64,000 nt of DNA from Burkholderia pyrrocinia (GCF_018417535.1 NZ_CP070978.1:620001-684000); one strand, 5' to 3'. Counted from the stretch's first letter, positions 1 to 8,672 are shown. The notes: generated by a model from the letters alone, not told the origin. Numbers and translations are program-made.

Positions 1-435
1 GCTCGCGCCGATCCGGAAGATGTTCTTGAAGCCCTGCCGCGTGAGCGCCGGATTCGATGCAACCGGCAGGATCGGCACGCCGGCATTCGAGTACACGCGC
101 GACGCCGGGATCGCGACGCCCGAGTTGTACGGCCCGAGCACCGCGACGACGCCCTTGTCGACGAGGTTCTGCGCGACCTGCACGCCGGCCTTCGGGTCGG
201 CCTGGTCGTCGTCTGAAATCAGCTTGAAGGTGACGGTCTTGCCGGCCACCTTCACGCCGGCCTTGTTGAGTTCGTCGATGGCGAGGCGCGCGCCGTTTTC
301 ATTGTCCTTGCCGTTCGCGGCCTGCGGGCCCGTCAGCGGCGCCGAATGGCCGATCATCACGACTTCCTGCGCGTGCGCGGAAGTCAGCGCGCCGGCGGCA
401 ACGGCCACCGAGAGCGCGGTAACGAGGTGTCGCAT
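1..435 (-). CDS. Branched-chain amino acid ABC transporter, periplasmic binding protein (partial)
   Basis: N-terminal part of a LivJ/LivK-type substrate-binding protein; the gene continues past the left edge. The start ATG (complement 433-435) opens a Sec signal peptide of about 22 residues ending in SAHA, followed directly by QEVVMIGHSAPLTGPQAANG, the conserved opening of type I periplasmic binding proteins. Further on come the family segments GARLAIDELN, DDQADPKAG and AVLGPYNSGVAIPAS. It would deliver a branched-chain amino acid or similar ligand to an inner-membrane permease, but the ligand cannot be told from this fragment. The permease and ATPase genes are not in the window. Confidence 0.9.
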   Translation of the reverse strand, partial: MRHLVTALSVAVAAGALTSAHAQEVVMIGHSAPLTGPQAANGKDNENGARLAIDELNKAGVKVAGKTVTFKLISDDDQADPKAGVQVAQNLVDKGVVAVLGPYNSGVAIPASRVYSNAGVPILPVASNPALTRQGFKNIFRIGAS

Positions 436-556
436 GATGTCTCCTGATTGGTTTTGTGTGAAACCAATGTAGGACACGCGTGGTCACATCGCAAGCAATT
501 TCAAAATGATTTTCGCGATTCTGGTCATATTTAAGACCAGAGCGACGGCGCGCGTA

Positions 557-1294
557 TCACTTCGGCGCGATGTCGCGCCGCACGCGGCGGATGTGCTGCT
601 CGACATAGAACGCGGCCGCATCGGCGTCGCCGGACACGATCGCCTCGTAGATCAGCCGGTGTTCGGACACGTAGAGCCGGATCCGGCCCGCGTCGTAGAT
701 ACCGTCGTCCTTCAGCCGTTTCCATAGCGGCTGGTCCATCGTCTTCGCGACCTCGTCCGCGATCTTCACGATCAGCGGGTCGCCGGTCATCAGCGCGAGT
801 TGCCGGTGGAACAGCCGGTCGCTCTCGTTCCACAGCGCGCGCTGGTGCGGATCGTCGACGTCGGTGATGGTTTCCATCTGCGCGAGATAGCGCTCGGCGC
901 CCGGGTCGGTGCGGCCGTGCGAGGCCGCGAGGCGCGCGATCGCGGGTTCCAGGATCAGCCGCACGTCGAGCGTCGACGTCGGGCTGAAGTCGGCTTCGGA
1001 CGCCGCGCGCAGGTCGCCGCGTTCCGCGAGCACGTCGAGCGGCGACGCGACGACATAGGTGCCGGAATTGCGCTTCGTGAACACGAGCCCTTCGTTCTGC
1101 AGCGCGCCGAGCGCCTCGCGCACGGCCGGCCGGCCGACCTGGAACAGCACCGCGAGCTCGCGCTCGGACGGCAGCCGCGAATCGGCCGCGTAGCGCCCCG
1201 CGCGAATCTCGTCGCGAATCTTCTCGGCGACCTGCTCGTAGATCTGCAGCGGCCTGAAACTGCCTTCGAATGATTCGGGACGCGCGGACATCAT
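557..1294 (-). CDS. GntR-family transcriptional regulator (FadR/FCD subfamily)
   Basis: 245-aa repressor-type protein. The winged HTH lies at about residues 15-80 (YEQVAEKIRDEIRAGRY, then LPSERELAVLFQVGRPAVREAL, the GntR signature), followed by an all-helical FCD ligand-binding domain with the usual Asp/His-rich segments (RLILEPAIARLAA, LFHRQLALMTGDP, EHRLIYEAIVSGDADAA). The start is supported by an AGGAG seven bases upstream of the first ATG. It lies between an amino-acid binding protein on the same strand and a divergent reductase, so one of these is the likely target. FCD members usually sense small organic acids; the ligand here is unknown. Confidence 0.9.
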   Translation of the reverse strand: MMSARPESFEGSFRPLQIYEQVAEKIRDEIRAGRYAADSRLPSERELAVLFQVGRPAVREALGALQNEGLVFTKRNSGTYVVASPLDVLAERGDLRAASEADFSPTSTLDVRLILEPAIARLAASHGRTDPGAERYLAQMETITDVDDPHQRALWNESDRLFHRQLALMTGDPLIVKIADEVAKTMDQPLWKRLKDDGIYDAGRIRLYVSEHRLIYEAIVSGDADAAAFYVEQHIRRVRRDIAPK

Positions 1295-1558
1295 CGTTTG
1301 GCTCCTGCCCGGTCGCGGGCGTGGACTTGGAATGGGTTCGCACTATACCGGAGCGGTGGAGGCATCGAGACCACGGCGACCCTTCTGGACCGATATTAGA
1401 ACCAAAATCGGCGCTACGCTTGATTTTTCGGGTTGCGGGTGGGCGGGAAAGTGGTATAGATTCGATCCACACTGCCCTGTGTCACGGCATCCGGCAGACC
1501 CTTGGCGGGCGCGTCATGCGCCCGTCGTCCACGCTCACCGACGCCTGCGACGTACACG

Positions 1559-2494
1559 ATGACCGCCCTTTCCCGGATTCCCGTTTTCGATGCGGCCGAC
1601 ACGGCCGCGCTGCTCGACTACCCGGCGTTGCTCGCCACGCTCAGGCAAGCCGTCGCCGAGTACGCGGCGGGCGAGATCGTCAGCCCCGAGCGCCTGGTCG
1701 TGCCGCTGCAGGCCGGCGGCGTGATGCTGTCGATGCCGTCGAGCGCGCGCGACCTCGCAACCCACAAGCTCGTGAACGTGTGCCCCGGCAACGGCGCGCG
1801 CGGGCTGCCGACGATCCTCGGCCAGGTGACCGCGTATGACGCGACCACGGGCGAGATGCGCTTCGCGCTCGACGGCCCGACGGTCACCGGCCGCCGCACG
1901 GCAGCCATCACCGCGCTCGGCATCGACGCGCTGCATGGCACCGCGCCGCGCGACATCCTGCTGATCGGCACCGGCAAGCAGGCAGCCAATCACGCGGAAG
2001 CGCTCGCGGCGATCTTTCCCGATGCGCGCCTTCATGTGCGCGGCACCCGCGCCGACAGCGCTGCCGCCTTCTGCGCCGCGCACCGCGCGCAAGCGCCGCG
2101 GCTTGCACCGCTCGACGGCGACGCGATTCCCGATGCGATCGACGTCGTCGTCACGCTGACGACGAGCCGCACGCCCGTCTACCGCGAAGCCGCACGCGAA
2201 GGCCGGCTCGTGGTCGGCGTCGGCGCATTCACCGCGGATGCGGCCGAGATCGACGCGAACACGGTGCGTGGCAGCCGGCTCGTCGTCGACGATCCGGCCG
2301 GCGCGCGCCACGAGGCCGGCGACCTGATCGTCGCGCAGGTCGACTGGCAGCAGGTCGCGTCGCTCGCCGACGTGCTGGGCGGCTCGTTCGCCTGCGGCGG
2401 ACCGCTGTTGTTCAAGAGCGTCGGCTGCGCCGCGTGGGATCTCGCCGCGTGCCGCACCGCACGCGATGCGCTGGACGCGCGCCACGCCGGCTGA
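1559..2494 (+). CDS. Ornithine cyclodeaminase/mu-crystallin family protein (probable delta1-pyrroline/piperideine-2-carboxylate reductase)
   Basis: 311-aa NAD(P)-dependent enzyme. ATG at 1559 gives MTALSRIPVFDAADTAAL; an in-frame upstream ATG would add an arginine-rich tail that does not fit the family. The Rossmann nucleotide-binding motif is ILLIGTGKQAANHAEAL near residue 125. DGPTVTGRRTAAITALG just before it is the conserved family block, and RLVVDDPAGARHEAGDL lies near the C-terminus. The family includes ornithine cyclodeaminases and the ketimine reductases of proline, hydroxyproline and lysine breakdown; length and motifs fit the reductase branch better, but this is inference. It is divergent from the GntR gene, which may control it. 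Confidence 0.8.
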   Translation: MTALSRIPVFDAADTAALLDYPALLATLRQAVAEYAAGEIVSPERLVVPLQAGGVMLSMPSSARDLATHKLVNVCPGNGARGLPTILGQVTAYDATTGEMRFALDGPTVTGRRTAAITALGIDALHGTAPRDILLIGTGKQAANHAEALAAIFPDARLHVRGTRADSAAAFCAAHRAQAPRLAPLDGDAIPDAIDVVVTLTTSRTPVYREAAREGRLVVGVGAFTADAAEIDANTVRGSRLVVDDPAGARHEAGDLIVAQVDWQQVASLADVLGGSFACGGPLLFKSVGCAAWDLAACRTARDALDARHAG

Positions 2495-2673
2495 CCCGGC
2501 AGCGAAGCCCGCCGGCCGCGTGCGCGCCGCCGGTGCGGCATCGCAACATCCGGAATGCTCCGGCACTTTCCCGTACGCGTTGTAGGAAACGCCCTACAAC
2601 GCGTCGAAGCGGCCTACACCAACTTCCAATTCGGCCGATTTCATTTTTGGCGGCGCAACACGATACTGCCGGC

Positions 2674-3078
2674 ATGAATGCCAGCCTGTCACCCGCCGCG
2701 CTAAGGGTGTTTCTCGTCGATCACGCCGTTGCCGTCCGGCAGCGGATCGCGCTGCTCGTCGGCGCGATCCGCGGCGTCGCCGTCGTGGGCGAAGCGGAAG
2801 ACGGACAGGACGCTTGGACGCATATCCGCAGCAGCCGGGCGGACGTCGTGATCGTCGACCTGCGGCTCGTGGACGGCAGCGGCCTCGACCTGATCGGGAT
2901 GCTGTCGAAAACCGCGCCGCGCATCGTCACGATCGTGCTGACGAACCATTCGGCACCGGCATTCAGAGAGGCATGCGCGACGGCTGGAGCCGACTACTTC
3001 TTCGACAAGACCGTCGAATTCGACGCCGCGTGCCGTGTCATCGAATCCCTGGTGCACGCTCGCGTGCACCGCCCCTGA
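2674..3078 (+). CDS. Stand-alone response-regulator receiver protein
   Basis: 134-aa protein made only of a CheY-like receiver domain, with no output domain. The phospho-acceptor is Asp62 in VIVDLRL, Thr90 is in VLTNHS and the conserved Lys112 is in FFDKT. The usual Asp-Asp acid pair at the N-terminus is reduced to one (LVDH, Asp16), which may alter Mg binding. The gene sits 16 bp upstream of the FNR-type regulator on the same strand, so the two are probably co-transcribed. No histidine kinase is nearby. A single-domain receiver could act by protein contact or as a phosphate sink; its partner is unknown. Confidence 0.75.
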   Translation: MNASLSPAALRVFLVDHAVAVRQRIALLVGAIRGVAVVGEAEDGQDAWTHIRSSRADVVIVDLRLVDGSGLDLIGMLSKTAPRIVTIVLTNHSAPAFREACATAGADYFFDKTVEFDAACRVIESLVHARVHRP

Positions 3079-3094
3079 CGAGCCGGAGTGACTC

Positions 3095-3874
3095 ATGTCC
3101 ACAGCTACCGCCTGCGCCGCCGACGTAGCCATTGCGCCCCGCCCGGCGATTCCGCTTCGTGCGGTCACGCGCGCCGACGCCGCCAAACATCCCGCCGCAC
3201 GCTGCTCGGCCTGCGCGATGCGCTCGATGTGCCTGCCACCGCAACTGTCGGCCGCCGAATACGGCCGTCTCGACGCGATCATCTGCACGACCCGGCACGT
3301 TCGCCAGGGCGACGCGCTGTTCCGCACCGACGATCCGTTCCAGAGCATCTATGCGGTGCGCGCGGGTTCGTTCAAGACGGTGATGATGCATCGCGACGGC
3401 CGCGAGCACGTGACGGGCTTCCAGATTGCCGGTGAAACCCTCGGGATGGACGGCATCGGCGGCGGCCAGCACTGCTGCGACGCCATCGCGCTGGAAGACA
3501 GCGTCGCGTGCATCATCCCGTTCGGCGCGCTCGAAGCGGCGTGCCGCGAAATGAAGCCGATGCAGCACTTCCTCTACCAGATGCTGAGCAGCGAGATCGT
3601 GCGCGAATCGAGCCAGATGCTGCTGCTCGGCACGATGTCGGCCGAGCAGCGCGTCGCGCATTTCCTGCTGAACCTGTCGTCGCGCTTCGAGGCGCGCGGC
3701 TATTCGGCGACCGAATTCAACCTGAGGATGACACGCGAGGAAATCGGTTGTTATCTCGGGATGAAGCTCGAAACGGTCAGCCGGATGTTCTCGCGGTTCC
3801 ATCGCGAAGCGCTGGTCGAAACGCGCGGCAAGCGCGTGCGCATCATCGACGCACAGGCGCTTGCACGGGTCTGA
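3095..3874 (+). CDS. Crp/FNR-family oxygen-responsive regulator (FNR type)
   Basis: 259-aa activator with an N-terminal cysteine cluster C37-x2-C40-x5-C46 plus C127/C128, the spacing seen in FNR proteins that bind an oxygen-labile 4Fe-4S cluster. A cyclic-nucleotide-binding beta-roll follows (about residues 55-150), then a dimer helix, and a C-terminal HTH near residues 212-234 (MTREEIGCYLGMKLETVSRM). Its recognition helix keeps the Glu-x-x-Ser-Arg pattern (E226, S229, R230) that reads TTGAT-type half-sites. RBS GGAG precedes the start. Downstream and convergent lies an operon with a TTGAC-N4-GTCAA box at 5051, a plausible target. Related proteins control micro-oxic genes in Pseudomonas (Anr) and Burkholderia. 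Confidence 0.88.
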   Translation: MSTATACAADVAIAPRPAIPLRAVTRADAAKHPAARCSACAMRSMCLPPQLSAAEYGRLDAIICTTRHVRQGDALFRTDDPFQSIYAVRAGSFKTVMMHRDGREHVTGFQIAGETLGMDGIGGGQHCCDAIALEDSVACIIPFGALEAACREMKPMQHFLYQMLSSEIVRESSQMLLLGTMSAEQRVAHFLLNLSSRFEARGYSATEFNLRMTREEIGCYLGMKLETVSRMFSRFHREALVETRGKRVRIIDAQALARV

Positions 3875-3938
3875 TGCGGGCCTGATTCAGGTCAGAAGTA
3901 CGCACCGGGATCGTCGGCGCGGCGTCGGGCGTCATGCG

Positions 3939-4289
3939 TCACCGAGCCGTGCCATCGGTTGCTGCATCGCTCAGCATGGCCCTTTCACCGCCAGCCTGCC
4001 ACGCGATCAGCGCCTGTTCGGCCTGACCGAACGCGCGGCGCAGCGCGTCGTCCACGTCGTCGCCGATGCAGGGCGGTAGCGGCCTGAGCGCTGCGTCGTG
4101 CAACACGAGGTCGAGCCATACGTCATACGTGCGCGCGCCGTCGGCCGCCACGCGCGATTCGATTGCGAGGTGGCAGCCGCCGATCAGCGCGCGGAACCGT
4201 TCGAGCCGCACCAGTTGCGCGCCGGCTTCGGCTTCGATCGCGGCGGAACCCGTGAATCCGAGGCAGGCGATCTGCATGCCCACGCCCAT
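3939..4289 (-). CDS. HPF/RaiA-like (S30EA-type) small protein
   Basis: 116-aa protein. The start at 4289 is chosen because AGGAG lies seven bases upstream; the longer in-frame reading lacks such a site. The layout resembles ribosome-hibernation factors: an opening strand (MQIACLGFTGSAAIEAEA), a helix (LVRLERFRALIGGCHLAIES), strands with RTYDVWLDLVLHDA, and a second helix DDVDDALRRAFGQAEQAL, matching the beta-alpha-beta-beta-beta-alpha order of HPF/RaiA. Those proteins bind the 30S decoding site and silence ribosomes in stationary or anoxic cells. It is the last gene of an operon behind an FNR-type box, which would fit such a role. The assignment rests on pattern similarity alone. Confidence 0.6.
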   Translation of the reverse strand: MGVGMQIACLGFTGSAAIEAEAGAQLVRLERFRALIGGCHLAIESRVAADGARTYDVWLDLVLHDAALRPLPPCIGDDVDDALRRAFGQAEQALIAWQAGGERAMLSDAATDGTAR

Positions 4290-4453
4290 GTCGTTTCTCC
4301 TGACTCCTGACGGGGCCGCCCGCTCGTCGACCGCCTTGCATGCGTCGCCCGCGCCGAAAGGCGGCGGCACGCGTTTCCCGTGGCGTGGCGCGAATGCTTC
4401 GATCGCCGGCCTGCCGACAGGGTCCGCCCGCGCCTCCATCCGCGCGGGACCGT

Positions 4454-4693
4454 TCATACGTTGAAGACCTGCGACGTCTTCATCTCGATCCACGTCATGC
4501 CGGCCCGCAGCCCTTCGATCATCGCCTCGCGCTCGGTCGGATACGCGTGGCTGTGCTCGAACGTATGATGAAAGCGCGCGGCACCGGCGCCGTGCTCGAC
4601 CGACACGCGGCAACGGAATTCGCCCGATTCGCACGGGCGCGTCTCGACCTCGACCGACCAGTCGCGTTCGTGAATGTTGCCCAGCAGTGTCAT
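4454..4693 (-). CDS. Hypothetical protein, 79 aa
   Basis: Small soluble acidic protein (MTLLGNIHERDWSVEVETRP at the N-terminus, MTWIEMKTSQVFNV at the C-terminus) with no signal peptide or membrane segment. The middle is rich in His and Glu (ARFHHTFEHSHAYPTEREA). GGAGGGCGC lies just ahead of the ATG. It is the middle gene of a three-gene unit, 16 bp after the DUF1488 gene and 164 bp before the HPF-like gene, and so probably follows the same low-oxygen control. I do not recognise a family or function. Confidence 0.65.
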   Translation of the reverse strand: MTLLGNIHERDWSVEVETRPCESGEFRCRVSVEHGAGAARFHHTFEHSHAYPTEREAMIEGLRAGMTWIEMKTSQVFNV

Positions 4694-4709
4694 GCGCCCT
4701 CCTGCGGTG

Positions 4710-5000
4710 TCAGTCGCCGAGCCGGAAGTGGCCGCTGTGCAGCAGCACCGGCCGGCCGCCGATTTCCTCGAGCATCCGTCGTGCCATTGCCTCGATCGCC
4801 GACCGGTGCGCGTCGAACGCGGCCAGCAGGTCGCGTTCGAGCAGCGACGGCGCGCCGAAATGGTCTTCCAGTGCCTCGGCCGTGACCGCGCACTGCACGC
4901 AGCGTCCGTCGACCAGCGCCGAAAACGCGACGACCAGGTCGCGCGCGCAATATTCGGCCGGCTCGGGCGGGAAGGCAATCTGCATCTGTCCGCCTGTCAT
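4710..5000 (-). CDS. DUF1488 family protein
   Basis: 96-aa protein with the DUF1488 pattern: a short N-terminal strand (MQIAFPPEPAEYCARDLVVA), then FSALVDGRCVQCAVTAEALEDHFG, then a helical tail (LLAAFDAHRSAIEAMARRML) ending in LLHSGHFRLGD. The function of the family is unknown. It is the first gene of the unit 5000-3939 and lies 50 bp downstream of the TTGAC-N4-GTCAA box. The start at 5000 is taken for its upstream GGAG; an internal ATG at 4985 is possible. Confidence 0.8.
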   Translation of the reverse strand: MTGGQMQIAFPPEPAEYCARDLVVAFSALVDGRCVQCAVTAEALEDHFGAPSLLERDLLAAFDAHRSAIEAMARRMLEEIGGRPVLLHSGHFRLGD

Positions 5001-5050
5001 TGTCGTGATGGCTCCATGACGAGAGCATAGTGGCGCGCGCGGCCACGCAC

Positions 5051-5064
5051 TTGACCCACGTCAA
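5051..5064. promoter_or_regulatory. FNR/Anr-type binding box (TTGAC-CCAC-GTCAA)
   Basis: Sequence ttgacccacgtcaa, an exact 5+5 inverted repeat with a 4-bp spacer, matches the FNR/Anr class consensus TTGAT-N4-ATCAA except for one symmetric substitution per arm. It lies 51-64 bp upstream of the DUF1488 start codon, so the transcription start would fall about 40 bp downstream of the box centre, as for class II FNR promoters. An FNR-type regulator gene is 1.2 kb away. The site assignment is inference from sequence and context. Confidence 0.65.
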
Positions 5065-5121
5065 CCGGTTCGCCGCACCGCACGATCGCGGTGCGGGTTC
5101 GTGCCGCCGCAACAGCCCGCA

Positions 5122-5520
5122 TCAGCCCGCGTCGGGCTCGATCGCCGCGCCGCGCTCCGCGAGCAGTTCGCGCAGCACGCTGCGGTGGCAACGGCGCTCG
5201 TCGTCGCAGTAGCAGCCGATCGAGAACGCGGTGGTCGCCGACAGCGCGGCCAGCAGATCCAGCACCTTCGCCGGATCGCCATGCGCCATCTCCGCGCGGA
5301 AGTGGCGCTTGAACGCGTTCCATTCGGCGTCCGTTTCGGCCGCCTGCGCCTGCGCGACGAGTTCGGGGCTCGGCGACAACGTCGGCAACCATACATCATA
5401 GTAGTTGCGCGACGCGAATTCTGCCTTCGGCACGCCGCGCGGCGGCCGTCGCACCGTGCCGATCCGCAGGCCCTCGCCGGCCGCGCGCGGCGTGCCGAGC
5501 TGGATGATCCGGATGCCCAT
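5122..5520 (-). CDS. DUF488 family protein
   Basis: 132-aa protein of the DUF488 family. It shows IRIIQLGTPRAAGEGLRIGT at the start, RPPRGVPKAEFASRNYYDVWLP in the middle and, near the C-terminus, the family signature FSIGCYCDDERRCHRSVLREL with its Cys/Asp/His cluster, which may bind a metal or be catalytic. The start has AGAGGAGCGAC directly upstream. Function is unknown. It lies upstream of, and on the same strand as, the DUF1488 operon, but the FNR-type box sits between them, so it is probably a separate unit. Confidence 0.82.
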   Translation of the reverse strand: MGIRIIQLGTPRAAGEGLRIGTVRRPPRGVPKAEFASRNYYDVWLPTLSPSPELVAQAQAAETDAEWNAFKRHFRAEMAHGDPAKVLDLLAALSATTAFSIGCYCDDERRCHRSVLRELLAERGAAIEPDAG

Positions 5521-5608
5521 GTCGCTCCTCTGTCTTGCGTCCGATTCCGTGATCGTACCGCCGAGCCTGCGCGCGCGTCAGCCGGGCAGCGCACCGTGCG
5601 GCCGCGCA

Positions 5609-5648
5609 ACAAAAAACCGGCTGCCTCCGCGACGGGAGGCAGCCGGTT
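5609..5648 (-). terminator. Rho-independent terminator of the aroP-aminotransferase operon
   Basis: Perfect hairpin ccggctgcctcc / ggaggcagccgg with a short loop, with a run of six A on the plus strand just outside it. Read on the minus strand this is a strong GC stem followed by TTTTTT. It lies 35 bp past the stop of the minus-strand aminotransferase gene. Confidence 0.9.
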
Positions 5649-5682
5649 CGGCCAGCAGCGTTGCGCGCCGGGCGCGCGGCGA

Positions 5683-6885
5683 TCAGACGCCGCTCTTCAG
5701 CACCTTGCCGATCGCGTCCGCGACGATGCCGACGTTCGAGTCGTTCAGGCCCGCCACGCACATCCGGCCCGAACGCAGGATGTACACGCCGTGCACTTCG
5801 CGCAGCGCGTCGACCTGCGATTCGGTCAGGCCCGTGTACGTGAACATCCCGCGCTGCTTCACGTAGCGTGTGAGCGCTTCGCCGCTGACGTGGTCGCGCA
5901 ACCCGTCGTGGATCGACTGGCGCATCCGCGCGATGCGGCGGCACATCGCCGACAGTTCCTCTTCCCACTGCTTGCGCAGCGCGGGCGTGCCGAGCACGGC
6001 CGCGACGACCTTCGCGCCGTAGGTTTGCGGGTTGCTGTAGTTCGAGCGCACGGCGCCGGCCAGCTGGCCGAGCACGCGGTCGGCCGCGGCCGCATCTTCG
6101 CAGACGACGCTCAGGCCGCCCACGCGCTCGCCGTACAGCGAGAAGTTCTTCGAGAACGAGTTCGCAACCAGCGCCGGCACACCGCGGCGGGCCAGTTCGC
6201 GCACCGCGAACGCGTCCGCGTCGAGGCCCGCGCCGAAGCCCTGGTATGCCATGTCGACGAACGGCAGCAGGCCGCGCGCCTCGATCACGTCGATCAGCTT
6301 TTCCCACTGGCCTTCGTCGAGGTCGACGCCGGTCGGGTTATGGCAGCACGCGTGCAGCAGCACGATGCTGCGCGCCGGCAGCGCGTCGATCGCCGCGAGC
6401 ATCGCGTCGAACTTCAGGCCGCCCGTCGCCTCGTCGTAGTACGGGTACGTGTTCACCATGAAGCCGGCCCGCTCGAAGATGAAGCGGTGGTTTTCCCAGC
6501 TAGGGTCGCTGAGCCACACCTGCGCGTCCGGGAAATAGCGCTTCAGGAAATCGGCGCCCACCTTCAGCGCGCCCGAGCCACCGAGCGTCTGCAGGGTCGC
6601 GATGCGGCCGGCCGCGCGGGCCGGGTGATCGGCGCCGAACACGAGCGCCTGCACGGCGTCGCGATACGCGGGCAGGCCGACCATCGGCAGGTACGGCTTC
6701 GGGCCGCTTTCGCGCTGCAGTACGGTTTCGGCTTCGCGCACGGCACCCATCACCGGAATCCGTCCTTCGGCGTCGAAGTAGATGCCGATGCTCAGGTTGA
6801 CCTTCTGGTCGCGCGGATCTTTCTGGAAGTTCTCGTTGAGCGTCAGGATCGGATCGCCCGGGTACGCGTCGATGTGTTCGAACAT
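5683..6885 (-). CDS. tyrB: Aromatic amino acid (tyrosine/aspartate-type) aminotransferase
   Basis: 400-aa class I PLP aminotransferase of the TyrB/AspC group. MFEHIDAYPGDPILTLNENF is the typical opening. The PLP lysine is Lys246 in NSFSKNFSLYGERVGG, the cofactor Asn is in CHNPTGVDLD and Asp211 is in VDMAYQGFG. The start is the ATG at 6885; the longer in-frame reading has an atypical leader. The gene follows aroP by 46 bp and ends at a strong terminator, so uptake and transamination of aromatic amino acids are encoded together. Substrate choice between aromatic and dicarboxylic amino acids is inferred from that context. Confidence 0.88.
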   Translation of the reverse strand: MFEHIDAYPGDPILTLNENFQKDPRDQKVNLSIGIYFDAEGRIPVMGAVREAETVLQRESGPKPYLPMVGLPAYRDAVQALVFGADHPARAAGRIATLQTLGGSGALKVGADFLKRYFPDAQVWLSDPSWENHRFIFERAGFMVNTYPYYDEATGGLKFDAMLAAIDALPARSIVLLHACCHNPTGVDLDEGQWEKLIDVIEARGLLPFVDMAYQGFGAGLDADAFAVRELARRGVPALVANSFSKNFSLYGERVGGLSVVCEDAAAADRVLGQLAGAVRSNYSNPQTYGAKVVAAVLGTPALRKQWEEELSAMCRRIARMRQSIHDGLRDHVSGEALTRYVKQRGMFTYTGLTESQVDALREVHGVYILRSGRMCVAGLNDSNVGIVADAIGKVLKSGV

Positions 6886-6931
6886 GGCTTGAGTCGGTCT
6901 CGTTTGGAAGAATGATCGGTGGTGACCTGCG

Positions 6932-8317
6932 TCAGCGTGCGGATGCGCTGTCGCGCATCGCATAGCCTGCATTCTTCTGACGGAAGCGATACCCGATCGC
7001 GAGCACCGCGAGCCATACCGGGATCAGGTACACCGACAGGCGGAGATCCGGCGTCAGGTACATCACGACGAGAATGCCGGCCATGAATGCCAGGCACAGG
7101 TAATTCGTGAAAGGATAGCCCAGACTGCGGAAGGAAGTCTTCTCCCCGGCTGCGCGCTTGGCCTGGCGGAACTTCAGGTGGATCAGGCTGATCATCGCCC
7201 AGTTGATGATCAGCGCCGACACGACGAGACCCATCAGCACCTCGAACGCCTTGCCGGGCATGAAGTAGTTGACCAGCACGCACAGGCCGGTCGCGAGCGC
7301 CGACGCGCCGAGCGCGGCAAGCGGAATGCCGCGCTTGTTCACCGAGCACAGCACCTTCGGCGCGTTGCCCTGCTGCGCGAGGCCGAACAGCATCCGGCTG
7401 TTGCAGTACACGCCGCTGTTGTAGACCGACAGCGCGGCCGTCAGCACGACGACGTTCAGCACGTTCGCGACCAGGTTGCTGCTCAGCGCATGGAAGATCA
7501 GTACGAACGGGCTGCCGCCGCTGACGACCTTCTCCCACGGATACAGCGACAGCAGCACGGCGAGCGCGCCGATGTAGAAAATCAGGATGCGGTAGATGAC
7601 CTGGTTGGTCGCGCGCGGGATGCTGCGCTTCGGATCGTCGGCCTCGGCCGCCGTGATGCCGACGAGCTCGAGCCCGCCGAACGAGAACATGATCGCGGCC
7701 ATCGACATCACGAGGCCCGACACGCCGTTCGGGAAGAAGCCGCCGTGCTGCCACAGGTTCCTGACGCTGGCCTCCGGCCCGGCATTCCCGCTTGCGAGCA
7801 GCCAGCCGCCGAAGCAGATCATCCCGACGATCGCGGCGACCTTGATGATCGAGAACCAGAATTCCGTCTCGCCGTAGGACTTCACGCTGGTCAGGTTGAT
7901 CAGGTTGATCACGACGAAGAACACGAGCGCCGACACCCAGGTCGGCACGCCCGGCCACCAGTACTGCACGTAGATCCCGACGGCCGACAGTTCGGCCATG
8001 CTGACGAGGATGTACAGCACCCAGTAGTTCCAGCCGGACAGGAAGCCCGTGAAGTGGCCGAAATACTTGTTGGCGAAGTAGCTGAACGAACCTGCGACGG
8101 GCTCGTCGACGACCATCTCGCCGAGCTGGCGCATGATGAAGAACGCAACGATGCCGGCCACCGCATAGCCGAGCAGCACGGACGGGCCGGCCATCTTGAT
8201 CGTCTGCGCGATGCCGAGGAACAGCCCGGTGCCGAGCGCGCCGCCGAGCGCGATCAACTGGATGTGCCGGTTCTTCAGCCCGCGCTTCAGGCCGTCGCTC
8301 TCGTTTCCAGAAACCAT
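6932..8317 (-). CDS. aroP: Aromatic amino acid permease AroP (APC superfamily)
   Basis: 461-aa inner-membrane permease with about 12 hydrophobic segments. It follows Escherichia coli AroP closely along its whole length, for example LKRGLKNRHIQLIALGGALG, SGWNYWVLYILVSMAELSAV, FSFGGLELVGITAAEADDP and VLTAALSVYNSGVYCNSRML. It should import phenylalanine, tyrosine and tryptophan by proton symport. RBS GGAG stands five bases before the ATG. It is the first gene of a two-gene operon with the aminotransferase and is divergent from an AsnC/Lrp gene that probably controls it. Confidence 0.92.
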   Translation of the reverse strand: MVSGNESDGLKRGLKNRHIQLIALGGALGTGLFLGIAQTIKMAGPSVLLGYAVAGIVAFFIMRQLGEMVVDEPVAGSFSYFANKYFGHFTGFLSGWNYWVLYILVSMAELSAVGIYVQYWWPGVPTWVSALVFFVVINLINLTSVKSYGETEFWFSIIKVAAIVGMICFGGWLLASGNAGPEASVRNLWQHGGFFPNGVSGLVMSMAAIMFSFGGLELVGITAAEADDPKRSIPRATNQVIYRILIFYIGALAVLLSLYPWEKVVSGGSPFVLIFHALSSNLVANVLNVVVLTAALSVYNSGVYCNSRMLFGLAQQGNAPKVLCSVNKRGIPLAALGASALATGLCVLVNYFMPGKAFEVLMGLVVSALIINWAMISLIHLKFRQAKRAAGEKTSFRSLGYPFTNYLCLAFMAGILVVMYLTPDLRLSVYLIPVWLAVLAIGYRFRQKNAGYAMRDSASAR

Positions 8318-8672
8318 GTCTTCTCCACTCTGTCCGCCTCCGCCGGAAGCGGTGCGGCGCGCCTCGGTGTGCCGGGCGCTGTTTTACTGTGCCGGCGGCC
8401 GTTCGTGGAGCCACCGGGTTGGGGACTGCAATCTTCGCGTGGCGGCGCCCGATTCATGTCGGCGTGCCGAGGGCCCGTTCACGCCAATAACGGGCTTGCG
8501 CTGGCCCTGGACCGGCCGCCGACTTGCCGCCCGCGCCGCATTGCTGCGGCCGCACACGAAAATCCGGCGTCAGTTTAGCGTCGCGACGACGAAATCGGGT
8601 TTCGTAACCCGTTCATGCAAACCCTACATTATGAGATAAGATTGCATCCAGGAGACAAATGAGGAAACAAAA
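8318..8672. promoter_or_regulatory. Divergent intergenic region between aroP and the AsnC/Lrp gene
   Basis: 355 bp with no supportable gene. It must carry the promoters of both divergent genes. The part next to the AsnC/Lrp gene (8590-8665) is AT-richer than its surroundings (ttatgagataagattgcat), as expected for a promoter. An interrupted inverted repeat, gggcccgtt / aacgggctt, lies near 8470-8495. No exact Lrp site could be assigned. Confidence 0.5.
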
